A DNA stretch of 64,000 nucleotides, taken from Clostridium sp. 12(A). Its GTDB lineage: Bacteria; Bacillota; Clostridia; Lachnospirales; Lachnospiraceae. Below, in pieces: positions 9,257-18,850 of this stretch. The DNA lies in contig JAGI01000001.1 of the NCBI GenBank assembly GCA_000526575.1, positions 62,001 to 126,000 of the forward strand. Direction: 5' to 3'. The notes beneath the pieces are model-generated. The model was not told where the DNA came from. It saw only the letters and a program-made list of their open reading frames with translations, and ran no database searches. Positions within the stretch are counted from its first letter, which is position 1; every line of letters begins with the position of its first letter. A program made the translations under genes and the position numbers.

Positions 9257-10741
9257 ATGGAATTATCCTATCAAAGTACCCGGGGCGGCGAAGCTGGTGT
9301 AACGGCTTCCCAGGCAATTTTAAAAGGGCTGGCAGCAGACGGCGGCTTATTTATGCCAAGCTTTATTCCAAAGCTTGACAGATCCATGAAGGAGTTATCC
9401 CTCATGACATACCAGGAAACAGCCTATGAGGTAATGAAGCTGTTCCTTACGGACTTTACCGAAGCCGAATTAAAAAGCTGCATCAATCAGGCTTATGACA
9501 GCAAATTTGATACGGAAGAGATTGCACCTCTATCCAAAGCAGATGGTGCTTATTATCTGGAATTATATCATGGAAGTACCATTGCATTTAAGGATATGGC
9601 ACTTTCTATCCTGCCCCATCTGATGACTACCGCTGCGAAAAAAAATGAGGTAAAAAACAAGATCGTAATTCTTACCGCTACCTCCGGCGATACAGGTAAG
9701 GCGGCTATGGCAGGCTTTGCCGATGTGGAAGGAACCGAGATCATTGTGTTCTATCCAAAGGATGGAGTAAGTCCGGTCCAGGAGCTTCAGATGGTGACAC
9801 AAAAAGGGGAGAATACCCATGTGGCTGCCATTCACGGAAACTTTGACGATGCTCAGACCGGAGTAAAGAAGATCTTTAACGACAAAGAGTTTGCAAAGCT
9901 TCTGGAAGAAAAAGGATATCAGCTTTCCTCTGCCAATTCCATTAACATCGGAAGACTGGTTCCCCAGATCGTCTACTATGTCTATGCCTATGCAAAGCTC
10001 CTTTTAAATGAAGAGATTAAAGAAGGGGAAGAAATTAATGTGGCCGTGCCAACCGGTAACTTCGGAAACATTCTGGCGGCTTATTTTGCAAAGCTTATGG
10101 GAGCACCGATTAAGACCTTAATCTGTGCATCCAATGAGAATAAAGTCCTTTTTGATTTCTTCCAGACAGGAACCTATGACAGGAACCGGGAATTTATACT
10201 AACCACCTCTCCCTCCATGGATATCTTGATTTCCAGCAATTTAGAGAGACTCATTTACTTAAGTGCAGGCGGTGACGCGACAGCCAATGCAGACCTTATG
10301 AAGGCTCTTGGAGAAAGCGGCAGCTATTGTGTAACCAGTGAGATGAGAGAGAGAATGAAGGGCTTTGTAGGAGGCTTTGCGTCAGAAGCTGAAAATAAAG
10401 CTGCGATTAAAAAGCTGTTTGAAGATACTGGCTACTTAATAGATACTCATACCGGAGTCGCATCGACTGTATACAGTAACTATAAAGAAGAGACAAAGGA
10501 TGACACAAAAACGGTCATTGCCTCAACAGCCAGTCCATATAAATTTTCAAGAAGTGTGTTGGAAGCCATAGAAGGAAATCAGGAAACAAAGGATGAGTTT
10601 GAGATTATTGACCATCTCTCCCGGGTATCCGGAATTGTGATTCCTCAGGCAGTAGAAGAAATCCGCACCGCCGAGGTACGTCATACCACGGTTTGCGATG
10701 CGGATCAGATGAAGGAAGCTGTTTTAGGTTTTTTAAATTAA
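9257..10741 (+). CDS. thrC: Threonine synthase
   Basis: A 494-aa PLP enzyme converting O-phosphohomoserine to threonine. The start is the ATG at 9257 (MELSYQSTRGG, the conserved family N-terminus) with AGGAAAGGA upstream; the open frame back to 8987 overlaps sfsA and is not coding. The PLP lysine lies in AFKDMALS (K112), and TATSGDTGKAA and the phosphate-binding PTGNFGN are visible. The length fits the long fungal/bacterial type II class. The stop TAA overlaps the stop of the convergent MATE gene by 4 bp and no terminator separates them. Confidence 0.96.
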   Translation: MELSYQSTRGGEAGVTASQAILKGLAADGGLFMPSFIPKLDRSMKELSLMTYQETAYEVMKLFLTDFTEAELKSCINQAYDSKFDTEEIAPLSKADGAYYLELYHGSTIAFKDMALSILPHLMTTAAKKNEVKNKIVILTATSGDTGKAAMAGFADVEGTEIIVFYPKDGVSPVQELQMVTQKGENTHVAAIHGNFDDAQTGVKKIFNDKEFAKLLEEKGYQLSSANSINIGRLVPQIVYYVYAYAKLLLNEEIKEGEEINVAVPTGNFGNILAAYFAKLMGAPIKTLICASNENKVLFDFFQTGTYDRNREFILTTSPSMDILISSNLERLIYLSAGGDATANADLMKALGESGSYCVTSEMRERMKGFVGGFASEAENKAAIKKLFEDTGYLIDTHTGVASTVYSNYKEETKDDTKTVIASTASPYKFSRSVLEAIEGNQETKDEFEIIDHLSRVSGIVIPQAVEEIRTAEVRHTTVCDADQMKEAVLGFLN

Positions 10742-12093
10742 TTCAGAGAACGAAGGGCGAACCGCTTCCATTTTCCTCCCAGCACACGGCTGGAGAAGAA
10801 GATGGCGCGGACCAGCCAGTCGATGGTCATAGCGATCCAGATGCCCATGAGCCCAAGCCCAAGGTGAAGGCTTAGGAAATAAGCAAGAACGATACGGCAG
10901 ATCCACATGGAGCAGATGGATACCACCATGGTAAAACGGACGTCTCCAGCGGCACGCAGGCCGTTGGTGAGGCAGAAGGCCAGTGGATGGATCAACATGC
11001 AGCAGATGCTGTGATAGAGCATAAGTTTTACCGCTAAGGCGCTGGTTTCCGGGGAAAGCTGGAACAGCGCCGTTATTCCGTTCAAAAATGGAATAATGGA
11101 GAGGTTTAATACGATGAGGCAGAGATAAGCGGTTTTTAGTAGTCTGCCCATATATTTCTTTGCCTGATCCAGTTCTCTGGCTCCCACACACTGTCCGACC
11201 ACAGTAACCATGGCAATGCCGATAGCAGTAGCTGGAATGGTCTCCAGACCGCATATGGTACTTGCTACTGCATTGGCGGCAATGGCAACGGTACCAAAAC
11301 TGGAGATCAGGCTTGATAAAAGTAGTTTCCCAAGCTGAAAGATACTGTTTTCCACACCATTCGGTACACCGATATTAAGAATTCTTCGAAGCATTCCCTT
11401 ATCCACCTTAAGGGTGAAATCAACACTTAATCCTGCATGTCTTTTTAACAGAACCAGCATGATAACAGCGCAGAAAATTCTTGAAATCAGAGTGGAGATT
11501 CCAGATCCAGCCACACCCATATGGAGTCCAAAGATAAAGATAAAGTTACCCACGATATTCATTACATTGGCAATGAGAGATACCCGCATGGATACTCCCG
11601 AATTGCCTACGGAGCGGAAAAGCGCGGCGGAACTGTTATAAAAGGCCAGGAAAGGATAAGATAAGGCGGACAGGAAAAAATAGACCTTTGCATTATCCAT
11701 AACATCCTGACTGATGTTTCCATAAACAAGACGCAAAAGCGGCTCGTTGAATATCAGGGCGATTGCCGCAAGGATGATAGAAAGTCCTCCCACGGCCAGA
11801 AAAAGCTGTCCGGCAGCTTTTGCAACGTTCTTATCGTCCTTTCTTCCAATGTACTGGGCTGCTACAACAGATCCGCCGGCTGCCATGGCACCAAAGAGAC
11901 CGATCAAAAGAATGTTAATGGTATCAACGATGGATACGCCTGATACGGCAGCCTCTCCGATGGCGGCCACCATAAGGGTATCCGTCATTCCCATGGCAAC
12001 GGCTAAAAACTGCTCGATGACCAGGGGGAAAATCAGCTTTCTCAGTTGTTTTCTGGTAAACAGGTTCCTATCTTCTTCTGTCTTCTGATTCAT
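10738..12093 (-). CDS. MATE family efflux transporter
   Basis: A 451-aa protein with 12 hydrophobic spans in two related halves. The N-terminus has the MATE signature region (LIFPLVIEQFLAVAMGMTDT, VSGVSIVDT, GGSVVAAQYIG). Probably a Na+ or H+ coupled exporter of cationic compounds. The start at 12093 is preceded by GGGAGAAA. Its promoter is divergent from fba. It ends within the thrC stop codon, so convergent transcription is not separated by any intrinsic terminator. Confidence 0.92.
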   Translation of the reverse strand: MNQKTEEDRNLFTRKQLRKLIFPLVIEQFLAVAMGMTDTLMVAAIGEAAVSGVSIVDTINILLIGLFGAMAAGGSVVAAQYIGRKDDKNVAKAAGQLFLAVGGLSIILAAIALIFNEPLLRLVYGNISQDVMDNAKVYFFLSALSYPFLAFYNSSAALFRSVGNSGVSMRVSLIANVMNIVGNFIFIFGLHMGVAGSGISTLISRIFCAVIMLVLLKRHAGLSVDFTLKVDKGMLRRILNIGVPNGVENSIFQLGKLLLSSLISSFGTVAIAANAVASTICGLETIPATAIGIAMVTVVGQCVGARELDQAKKYMGRLLKTAYLCLIVLNLSIIPFLNGITALFQLSPETSALAVKLMLYHSICCMLIHPLAFCLTNGLRAAGDVRFTMVVSICSMWICRIVLAYFLSLHLGLGLMGIWIAMTIDWLVRAIFFSSRVLGGKWKRFALRSLN

Positions 12094-12127
12094 AACATTT
12101 CTCCCATGTTGTATTTATTCTAATACC

Positions 12128-12156
12128 ATTATAAAGCAATGACCGTATGAAAGCAA
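12128..12156 (-). promoter_or_regulatory. Promoter for the MATE gene
   Basis: On the minus strand, TTGCTT (12156-12151), 17-bp spacer, TATAAT (12133-12128), 35 bp before the ATG at 12093. Confidence 0.65.
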
Positions 12157-12200
12157 AATGTAACTTTGTTATAAAAAAAACAATCTTTTTGAAATTAAAC

Positions 12201-12229
12201 TTTCCAAATAGGACAAAATGGTATATAAT
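12201..12229 (+). promoter_or_regulatory. fba: Promoter for fba
   Basis: TTTCCA (12201-12206), 17-bp spacer, TATAAT (12224-12229), in an A/T-rich upstream tract; 38 bp before the start at 12268. Confidence 0.6.
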
Positions 12230-12267
12230 GAATAAATAAAAACTAAAAATAGATGGAGGTTCGAGAT

Positions 12268-13131
12268 ATGTTAGTTTCAGCGAAAGAGATGCTTGAAAAG
12301 GCAAGAGACGGAAAGTATGCAGTCGGACAGTTCAACATCAACAACCTTGAGTGGACAAAAGCAGTTCTGCAGACGGCAGAGGAGTTAAAATCCCCAGTTA
12401 TTCTCGGTGTTTCCGAGGGTGCTGGAAAATATATGACTGGCTATAAAACAGTTGCTTCTATGGTAAAGGCGATGATTGAAGAGATGAAGATTACAGTTCC
12501 AGTAGCACTTCATTTAGATCACGGCTCCTATGAAGGCTGTTATAAATGTATCGAAGCAGGATTTTCTTCCATCATGTTCGATGGTTCCCATTACCCGATT
12601 GCTGAGAATGTTGAAAAGACAACAGAGCTTGTAAAGGTTTGTGCAGAAAAGGGAATGTCTATCGAGGCTGAGGTTGGTTCTATCGGCGGAGAAGAAGACG
12701 GCGTTGTTGGTATGGGTGAGTGTGCAGATCCAGACGAGTGTAAGCAGGTAGCTGATTTAGGCGTGACCATGCTGGCAGCAGGTATCGGCAATATTCACGG
12801 AAAATATCCGGAAAACTGGGCTGGTTTAAGCTTTGATACTTTAGCAGCGATTAAAGACAAAGTTGGCGATATGCCTTTAGTTCTTCACGGTGGTACAGGC
12901 ATTCCGGAAGATCAGATTAAGAAAGCCATCAGCCTTGGCGTTGCTAAAATCAACGTTAATACAGAGTGCCAGCTTACCTTTGCTGAGGCAACCCGTAAGT
13001 ACATCGAAGCAGGCAAGGATTTAGAAGGCAAGGGCTTTGACCCAAGAAAACTTCTTGCACCAGGTGTAGAAGCAATTAAGGGAACTGTAAAAGAGAAGAT
13101 GGAATTATTTGGTTCTGTTGGAAAAGCATAA
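12268..13131 (+). CDS. fba: Class II fructose-bisphosphate aldolase
   Basis: A 287-aa zinc aldolase of glycolysis. The start is the ATG at 12268 (MLVSAKEMLEKARDG), with TGGAGGT 8 bp upstream; an ATG at 12253 lies inside that ribosome-site region and was rejected. Class II residues visible: catalytic D84 and zinc ligand H85 in LHLDHGS, the EAEVGSIGGEEDG loop, H178 in GNIHGKYP and H207 in LHGGTGIP. A monocistronic unit with its own promoter and terminator, as expected for a highly expressed gene. Confidence 0.97.
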   Translation: MLVSAKEMLEKARDGKYAVGQFNINNLEWTKAVLQTAEELKSPVILGVSEGAGKYMTGYKTVASMVKAMIEEMKITVPVALHLDHGSYEGCYKCIEAGFSSIMFDGSHYPIAENVEKTTELVKVCAEKGMSIEAEVGSIGGEEDGVVGMGECADPDECKQVADLGVTMLAAGIGNIHGKYPENWAGLSFDTLAAIKDKVGDMPLVLHGGTGIPEDQIKKAISLGVAKINVNTECQLTFAEATRKYIEAGKDLEGKGFDPRKLLAPGVEAIKGTVKEKMELFGSVGKA

Positions 13132-13206
13132 TTGTTTTTAATTCAAAAATATTTGAAAAAGTACTTGATTTTTTTAGGAAAATGATTTATTTTAATTAAG
13201 AACGAT

Positions 13207-13247
13207 GGCGTTCTCCTTGCAAAGGGAGGGCGCCTTTTCTGTTTTTT
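13207..13247 (+). terminator. Intrinsic terminator after fba
   Basis: A 10-bp stem (13207-13216 with 13225-13234, two G-T pairs), an 8-nt loop, then TTTTCTGTTTTTT. Confidence 0.9.
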
Positions 13248-13289
13248 ATGCATATTCAGTTATTGAGGAGACTTAAAAAGGGCGAACTG

Positions 13290-13306
13290 ACTTAATTTTA
13301 TTAAGT
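13290..13306. promoter_or_regulatory. 17-bp palindrome upstream of glnN
   Basis: ACTTAAT-TTT-ATTAAGT is a perfect 7+7 inverted repeat 30 bp before the glnN ATG. Too A/T-rich to be a terminator and lacking a T-tract; it is a plausible operator for a nitrogen regulator (inference). Confidence 0.5.
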
Positions 13307-13335
13307 GGTAATTCATATGAGAGGATGGAGAATTT

Positions 13336-15453
13336 ATGAGTGAAGTTGTAAACGTAGCCGAAAAGTTTGGCAAGAATGTATTTAACGAAACCGTTATGAG
13401 AGAGCGTTTACCAAAGTCCGTTTTCAAGAAGTTAAAGAAAACGATTGAGGATGGCGCAGAGTTAGATCCTTCCATTGCTGATGTAGTTGCACATGCAATG
13501 AAGGACTGGGCAATTGAGAGAGGTGCCACTCACTACACCCATTGGTTCCAGCCGCTTACCGGTATTACCGCAGAAAAGCATGATTCCTTTATCTCTGCAC
13601 CGACTTCCGAAGGAAAGGTCATCATGGAATTCTCCGGAAAAGAACTGGTAAAAGGAGAGCCGGATGCATCCTCATTCCCATCTGGAGGACTTAGAGCAAC
13701 CTTCGAGGCCAGAGGCTATACTGCCTGGGATTGTACTTCACCTGCATTCTTAAGAGAAGATGCAATTGGTGTTACCCTTTGCATACCGACTGCTTTCTGT
13801 TCCTATACAGGAGAAGCACTTGATAAAAAAACTCCTCTTTTAAGATCCATGGAGGCTGTTGATGAGCAGGCTTTAAGAATCTTAAGATTATTTGGAAATA
13901 CCACAGCCAAGAGAGTTACCCCTTCCGTAGGACCGGAGCAGGAGTATTTCCTGGTGGATCACGATAAATATTTACAGAGAAAAGATTTAATTTATGCTGG
14001 CCGTACTTTATTCGGCGCTATGCCTCCAAAAGGCCAGGAGCTGGAAGATCATTACTTCGGAGCGATTCGGGAACGAGTTGCTGCTTACATGAAGGAAGTA
14101 AATGAAGAGCTTTGGAAGTTAGGCGTACCGGCAAAGACACAGCATAATGAGGTAGCTCCTGCACAGCACGAGCTGGCACCAATCTTTGAGCAGGCAAACG
14201 TTGCCGTAGATCATAACCAGCTGGTTATGGAAACCTTAAAGAAGGTAGCAGGACGCCACGGACTTAATTGTCTCCTTCATGAGAAGCCATTTGCAGGCGT
14301 GAATGGTTCCGGTAAGCACAACAACTGGTCCTTAACCTCAGATGACGGCATCAACCTATTAAATCCAGGCGAGACACCACATGAGAACATTCAGTTCTTA
14401 CTGGTATTATCCTGTATCTTAAAGGCAGTTGATAAACACGCTGACCTCCTTCGTGAGTCTGCAGCAGACGTTGGAAATGATCACAGACTGGGAGCCAATG
14501 AGGCACCTCCAGCTATCATCTCCGTATTCATCGGCGAGCAGTTAGAAGACGTAGTTGACCAGCTTTGCAGCACTGGAGAGGCAACCCGCTCCAAGGCAGG
14601 CGGCACCTTAAAGACAGGTGTTAGAACCTTACCAGATTTATTTAAGGATGCAACAGACCGTAACAGAACTTCACCATTTGCATTTACAGGCAACAAGTTT
14701 GAGTTCCGTATGGTTGGTTCCTCCGATTCCATTTCCTCTCCAAACGTAGTGTTAAATACCATTACCGCAGAGGCATTCAAAGAAGCAGCAGACATTCTTG
14801 AGAAGGCAGAAGACTTCGATACCGCAGTTCATGACTTAATCAAGAAGCAGTTAGCCGCTCACAGAAGAATTATCTTCAATGGAAACGGTTATGCAGATGC
14901 ATGGGTAGAAGAAGCTGAGAAGAGAGGACTTCCAAACTTAAAGTCCATGATCGATGCAATTCCAGCTCTTGCTACAGACGCTGCTGTTAAGATGTTTGAG
15001 GAATTTAAGGTATTTACAAAGGCTGAGTTGGAATCTCGCGTTGAGATTGAATATGAAGCTTATACCAAGGCGATCAACATCGAAGCCAGAACTATGATTG
15101 ATATGGCTGGAAAGCAGCTCATTCCTGCCGTTGTAAAATACACTTCCATACTGGCAGATTCCTTAGGAAAGATCAAGACAGCATGTCCTGATGCAGATAC
15201 CAGCGTACAGGAAGAGCTTCTCATCGAAGTGAGCGCGTACCTTTCTGATATGAAGGTAGCCTTATCCGCACTGGTAGAGATAACAGATAAGTGCTCAGCG
15301 ATCAAAGAGAACAAAGAGCAGGCAGCTGCATACCACGATGAGGTAGTTCCTGCTATGGCAGCTCTTCGTGCACCTGCTGATAAGCTTGAGATGATTGTAG
15401 ATAAAGAGATATGGCCATTACCAAGCTACGGCGATCTTATTTTCGAAGTATAA
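13336..15453 (+). CDS. glnN: Type III glutamine synthetase
   Basis: A 705-aa enzyme joining ammonia to glutamate; the length is diagnostic of GSIII (about 700 aa, against 450 for GSI). Family motifs: [64 protein letters not shown], and [16 protein letters not shown]. Starts after GAGGATGGAGAATTT. Monocistronic with its own terminator. A palindrome at 13290 may control it. No GlnR-type or PII gene is adjacent. Confidence 0.97.
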   Translation: MSEVVNVAEKFGKNVFNETVMRERLPKSVFKKLKKTIEDGAELDPSIADVVAHAMKDWAIERGATHYTHWFQPLTGITAEKHDSFISAPTSEGKVIMEFSGKELVKGEPDASSFPSGGLRATFEARGYTAWDCTSPAFLREDAIGVTLCIPTAFCSYTGEALDKKTPLLRSMEAVDEQALRILRLFGNTTAKRVTPSVGPEQEYFLVDHDKYLQRKDLIYAGRTLFGAMPPKGQELEDHYFGAIRERVAAYMKEVNEELWKLGVPAKTQHNEVAPAQHELAPIFEQANVAVDHNQLVMETLKKVAGRHGLNCLLHEKPFAGVNGSGKHNNWSLTSDDGINLLNPGETPHENIQFLLVLSCILKAVDKHADLLRESAADVGNDHRLGANEAPPAIISVFIGEQLEDVVDQLCSTGEATRSKAGGTLKTGVRTLPDLFKDATDRNRTSPFAFTGNKFEFRMVGSSDSISSPNVVLNTITAEAFKEAADILEKAEDFDTAVHDLIKKQLAAHRRIIFNGNGYADAWVEEAEKRGLPNLKSMIDAIPALATDAAVKMFEEFKVFTKAELESRVEIEYEAYTKAINIEARTMIDMAGKQLIPAVVKYTSILADSLGKIKTACPDADTSVQEELLIEVSAYLSDMKVALSALVEITDKCSAIKENKEQAAAYHDEVVPAMAALRAPADKLEMIVDKEIWPLPSYGDLIFEV

Positions 15454-15469
15454 TTTTATAAGTAAATTC

Positions 15470-15517
15470 AAAATGCGTTTTGACCGGCTGTTACAGCCTG
15501 TTCAAAGCGCATTTTTT
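15470..15517 (+). terminator. Intrinsic terminator after glnN
   Basis: AAAATGCG at 15470 pairs with CGCATTTT at 15508; inner pairs TTTGA/TCAAA and GGCTG/CAGCC extend the stem. A T-tract closes it. Confidence 0.85.
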
Positions 15518-15689
15518 ATGTAAAAAACTCTGCCAGTTGGGTTTCACACCATGTAAAATAAAGTCGATTCAGGAAGGGAAAACTTACAAGTAATACCGTA
15601 TTTATTACATCATATGATAAGATATAAAAGTAATTATTATGATAGAGAGATCATACATAATATGGATTAAATTAAGTGGAGGTACTTCA

Positions 15690-16544
15690 ATGAAAAAGAA
15701 AATGGGTTTACTAGGCTTCGTATTTTTTTCCTGTATCCTTATTGGGGGCTGTGGGAAAAAAGCAGATGGTGAATCATATACGGTAACCGTAGAACAAACG
15801 CAGGAACAAACGCAGGAACAGAAGCAGGAGAAAAAACAGGAATTAGAAACAGAAGTTAGTACAAAAGAGACATTGTCTATCAGTAATACGGAGGAAACAA
15901 AGGTAAAAGATGATAGCATTACAATGCTTGTTTATACAGAAGCGCCAAATAAGAATAGTTCTGTAGAAATTCAATATCCTCAATTCAAGAATAATGATGC
16001 CTTAAACGCCATGGTCTATGATAAAGTACAGAGCCTGGCTCAGATAGATACATCTCTCTTTTCAAGTGATGCCAGATTAAACATTGATTATCAAGCCGAT
16101 GTGACACTTAACAATAATAAGGTGGTAAGTATTATATTTTGGGGTCCAAGCTCCATTGACGATGCAGCATATAGCACCAACAATTTAATTACAATGAATG
16201 TAGATCTGCATTCCATGAAAGAGCTGAATCTTAAAGATTTGTATACAACCAATGCTGATTTCCAGGCAGTATTTTTTGAGAAAGCCATGTTCCCTGAGAA
16301 CCCTGTTACTTCCTATGATAAAGCCAGTTTTCCAGAAATGCTGAAGCTTCAATCACCGGAATATCAGACGGTAGACCCCTTTAGTATTGAGGGGAATGTA
16401 AAATTCTTCCTAAAGCCTGACGGTATAGTGTTTAGTTTGCCTGCTGTTCACGCAACTGGAAGTGATCATTTTGAAGCACAGCTTAAATACAGTGATATAC
16501 AGCAGTTCTATCTGCTGAAACAGAACCTTTGGGAAAATAGATAA
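15690..16544 (+). CDS. Lipoprotein with DUF3298/DUF4163-like domain
   Basis: About 284 aa. The start is the ATG at 15690 (MKKKMGLLGFV) with AAGTGGAGG upstream. Signal peptide with lipobox LIGGC (lipidated C21). A Gln/Glu/Lys-rich linker with repeated TQEQ units follows, then a domain with IEYPQF-like strand, LNLKDLY and VDPFSIEGN segments, resembling the DUF3298/PdaC-type domains found on the outer face of Gram-positive membranes (RsiV, PdaC). No catalytic domain is attached. Role unknown; possibly ligand binding at the cell surface. Confidence 0.72.
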   Translation: MKKKMGLLGFVFFSCILIGGCGKKADGESYTVTVEQTQEQTQEQKQEKKQELETEVSTKETLSISNTEETKVKDDSITMLVYTEAPNKNSSVEIQYPQFKNNDALNAMVYDKVQSLAQIDTSLFSSDARLNIDYQADVTLNNNKVVSIIFWGPSSIDDAAYSTNNLITMNVDLHSMKELNLKDLYTTNADFQAVFFEKAMFPENPVTSYDKASFPEMLKLQSPEYQTVDPFSIEGNVKFFLKPDGIVFSLPAVHATGSDHFEAQLKYSDIQQFYLLKQNLWENR

Positions 16545-16553
16545 TAGAACCGT

Positions 16554-16599
16554 TAAAAGAAGGGGGAAACTAAGCAGAAACAGTTTCCCCCTTCTTTTA
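16554..16599. terminator. Bidirectional intrinsic terminator
   Basis: A perfect 18-bp stem (16554-16571 with 16582-16599) and a 10-nt loop, with T-rich arms on both strands. It separates the lipoprotein gene from the convergent cell-wall hydrolase gene. Confidence 0.93.
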
Positions 16600-16621
16600 T
16601 AGTGAGTGCATTATACTATTT

Positions 16622-17389
16622 TTATGATAGTGTATTAAACCAATAAGTTGCCTGATTTCCACGTGTTTCATCCTGGGAGGCATTTTTTGGTTGCTCATAG
16701 TTATGTAAAAAGGCACAAGCCAGGTAATAGGCACTCTCAGTGGAACGGGTGAATTGTGAGAACGTCATATTGTATTTGGTAGTTGCATGGAACTGTTCTT
16801 TGTTGCTTACTTCGTACAGAATACGCTTTAATTCACTATCCATATTTGCAACAGTTAATCCATTGCTTTTGGCCCAGTCAATGTACTTGGTAGCTGGTGT
16901 CCACTGAACCAGACCAAAACCGCCGCTGGTGTTGTTTTCCTTTAAGCTCTGCCAAATACCTGGGTTGATGGTACTCTCTGTCTGCATGTTGCCAAGCATT
17001 CCGCAGACGGCATTTTTGGTCCAGCCCTTGTTCCGTAAATAGTTTAAGATATATTGAGCGTTTACCGTCATTTGTTTGGTGTTTAAATAACTGTTACTGC
17101 AATAGGTAGTCCCACCGCCGGAGTCGGCTCCATCAAGAGCTTTAAGAGTCGCCTTACCAGCCTTCCCATCCACTGTAAGACCTTTTGCTCTCTGAAAATT
17201 TCTTACAGCAGTATCTGTGCCGCTGCCGAATTTTCCGTCAGGAGTCCCGCAGTTGTAGCCTGCTGCATTTAATTTCTGCTGCATTGTTTTTACACCTGCA
17301 CTGTAACGAAGCTTATCATCCTTCATGTAATAGCCATTGCCTGCAAGTACCTGGGCATATGTATAGTTTGCATTATTATAATCTGCCAT
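16622..17389 (-). CDS. Phage-type cell-wall hydrolase with peptidoglycan-binding domain
   Basis: About 255 aa, start at the ATG at 17389 ([11 protein letters not shown]) behind AAAAAGGAGATC. Residues of about 30-90 form a PG_binding_1 domain ([34 protein letters not shown]). The C-terminal half (about 105-250) resembles the phage tail-lysin / Phage_lysozyme2 domain: [17 protein letters not shown] with a likely catalytic Glu, [18 protein letters not shown], and [13 protein letters not shown]. No signal peptide is visible, so export would need a holin, lysis or a non-classical route. No other phage genes surround it, suggesting a domesticated or stand-alone lysin. Confidence 0.85.
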   Translation of the reverse strand: MADYNNANYTYAQVLAGNGYYMKDDKLRYSAGVKTMQQKLNAAGYNCGTPDGKFGSGTDTAVRNFQRAKGLTVDGKAGKATLKALDGADSGGGTTYCSNSYLNTKQMTVNAQYILNYLRNKGWTKNAVCGMLGNMQTESTINPGIWQSLKENNTSGGFGLVQWTPATKYIDWAKSNGLTVANMDSELKRILYEVSNKEQFHATTKYNMTFSQFTRSTESAYYLACAFLHNYEQPKNASQDETRGNQATYWFNTLS

Positions 17390-17435
17390 AATTATGATCT
17401 CCTTTTTCTTTAAAATGTGTTTTTGTGGTGAGTTC

Positions 17436-17478
17436 AAAGGAATGGGATAATGATGAAAAGGGTCTATCCCTAACCTTT
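17436..17478. repeat. Inverted repeat in the lysin/M42 intergenic region
   Basis: AAAGG-aat-GGGATA, 15 nt, TATCCC-taa-CCTTT: 11 bp paired around a symmetric 3-nt internal loop, 47 bp upstream of the lysin start. It could be an operator or a weak terminator (TTTTT follows on the plus strand). The rest of 17390-17667 is A/T-rich with no gene. Confidence 0.5.
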
Positions 17479-17602
17479 TTCAACAAGAATCATTTGAATT
17501 CATTTGAAAGATTGTTATGTATCTCTCATCAGGTAGAAATAAGTTTTTGATTGATTTGTAAACCATGGATGCTTCAATTCTCTAGCCATAGGAAAGAAAA
17601 TC

Positions 17603-17611
17603 TGCTAAAAT
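17603..17611 (+). promoter_or_regulatory. Extended -10 box for the M42 peptidase gene
   Basis: TGC-TAAAAT, 57 bp before the ATG at 17668; no good -35, as is usual for extended -10 promoters. Confidence 0.45.
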
Positions 17612-17667
17612 AGACAGAAAGAACCGTATTAATAAAAGATAAATCAAAAGAAAGAAGGCCATATTCA

Positions 17668-18693
17668 ATGGAAACTATGACATACGTAACAAATATCCTG
17701 GAAAAAATCGTAAACATTCCAAGCCCCAGCGGCTATACAAAAGAGGTGATGAAAGCTGTGGAGGAGGAAGCTCGCAGTTTTGGCTACGCTTCCACATATA
17801 ACCGCAAAGGTGGCCTGATTATTGAGGTGCCCGGACAGTCAAAGGAAGTATTAGGACTTTCCGCTCATGTTGATACCTTAGGCGCTATGGTGCGTTCCAT
17901 TACACCGGAAGGAAGACTTAACATCGTTTTGGTAGGCGGATTTATGATGGAAAGCATTGAGGGCATGTACTGTAAGATTCATACAAGAACTGGAAAGACT
18001 TACACAGGAACCATACTCACAAAGGAGCCATCTCTTCACACATATGACAATGCCAAGTCTCTGGAGCGGAAGCCGAAAAATATGGAGGTGCGCTTAGACG
18101 AGCTGGTATACAGTGGGGAGGATGTGAAAAAGCTTGATATTTCCACTGGCGATTACATCAGCTTTGACCCAATGTACGTTCATACGGAGAGCGGCTATAT
18201 CAAGTCACGTCATTTAGATGACAAGGCTTCTGTGGCAGTGCTTTTAGGAGTCTTAAAAGATATTTCCCAGTCAGGTAAATTACCTAAGAGAACCTTAAAG
18301 CTGGTTATCAGCAATTACGAAGAGGTTGGCTTTGGGGCAAGTTTTATTCCTCAGGACATTGAAGAATTTATTGCCGTGGATATGGGTGCTTTGGGAGATG
18401 ATTTAACGGGAAGCGAGCATAAAGTATCCATCTGTGCCCAGGACTCTTCAGGACCTTATGATTATGAAATGACAAGCCGCCTGATATCTCTGGCTAAAGA
18501 GCATAAGATTGATTTTGCAGTGGACATCTTCCCGCATTACGGCTCTGATGTAGGGGCTGCCATCCGGGGGGGCAGCGACATTCGGGGAGCCTTGATTGGA
18601 CAGGGCGTCCATGCGTCCCACGGAACCGAACGGACCCATGTAGACGGTATGGAACAGACTTTAAAGCTGATTGAAGCATATATAGAGCGGTAA
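17668..18693 (+). CDS. M42 family metallopeptidase (glutamyl aminopeptidase/deblocking type)
   Basis: A 341-aa cytoplasmic dinuclear-metal aminopeptidase or related amidase. Metal and catalytic residues of clan MH are visible: H67 and D69 in SAHVDTLGA, D184 in RHLDDKA, the Glu pair E218/E219 in NYEEVGFG, D238 in VDMG and the histidine near 318-324 in ASHGTERTH. The N-terminus carries the typical IPSPSGYTKEV motif. Starts after AAGAAGG. Stand-alone gene closed by the terminator at 18715. Substrate specificity within M42 cannot be assigned. Confidence 0.92.
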   Translation: METMTYVTNILEKIVNIPSPSGYTKEVMKAVEEEARSFGYASTYNRKGGLIIEVPGQSKEVLGLSAHVDTLGAMVRSITPEGRLNIVLVGGFMMESIEGMYCKIHTRTGKTYTGTILTKEPSLHTYDNAKSLERKPKNMEVRLDELVYSGEDVKKLDISTGDYISFDPMYVHTESGYIKSRHLDDKASVAVLLGVLKDISQSGKLPKRTLKLVISNYEEVGFGASFIPQDIEEFIAVDMGALGDDLTGSEHKVSICAQDSSGPYDYEMTSRLISLAKEHKIDFAVDIFPHYGSDVGAAIRGGSDIRGALIGQGVHASHGTERTHVDGMEQTLKLIEAYIER

Positions 18694-18714
18694 GAAAGAA
18701 GAAGAAAACACAGG

Positions 18715-18765
18715 TGCCCCCGCGGACCAGCATAGTTTTAGCTGGCCTGCAGGGGCAATTTCTTT
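18715..18765 (+). terminator. Intrinsic terminator after the M42 gene
   Basis: TGCCCC...CCAGC pairs with GCTGG...GGGGCA (18715-18757), followed by ATTTCTTT. Confidence 0.75.
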
Positions 18766-18803
18766 CAAAATAATGAATATGGTGGAATGTTTTACATCTT
18801 TTA

Positions 18804-18812
18804 TGGTATAAT
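18804..18812 (+). promoter_or_regulatory. Extended -10 promoter of the glycan cassette
   Basis: TGG-TATAAT, 38 bp before the first cassette gene at 18851. No consensus -35 at 17 bp. Confidence 0.6.
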
Positions 18813-18850
18813 CATACCCATACTAAGACAAGCATTATCAGAGGTAGAAT

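Noticed and set aside
13132..13335. Riboswitch or T-box in the leaders of fba/glnN and thrC
   Set aside because: No T-box sequence, conserved aptamer core or antiterminator could be recognised; only a terminator and a palindrome are visible.
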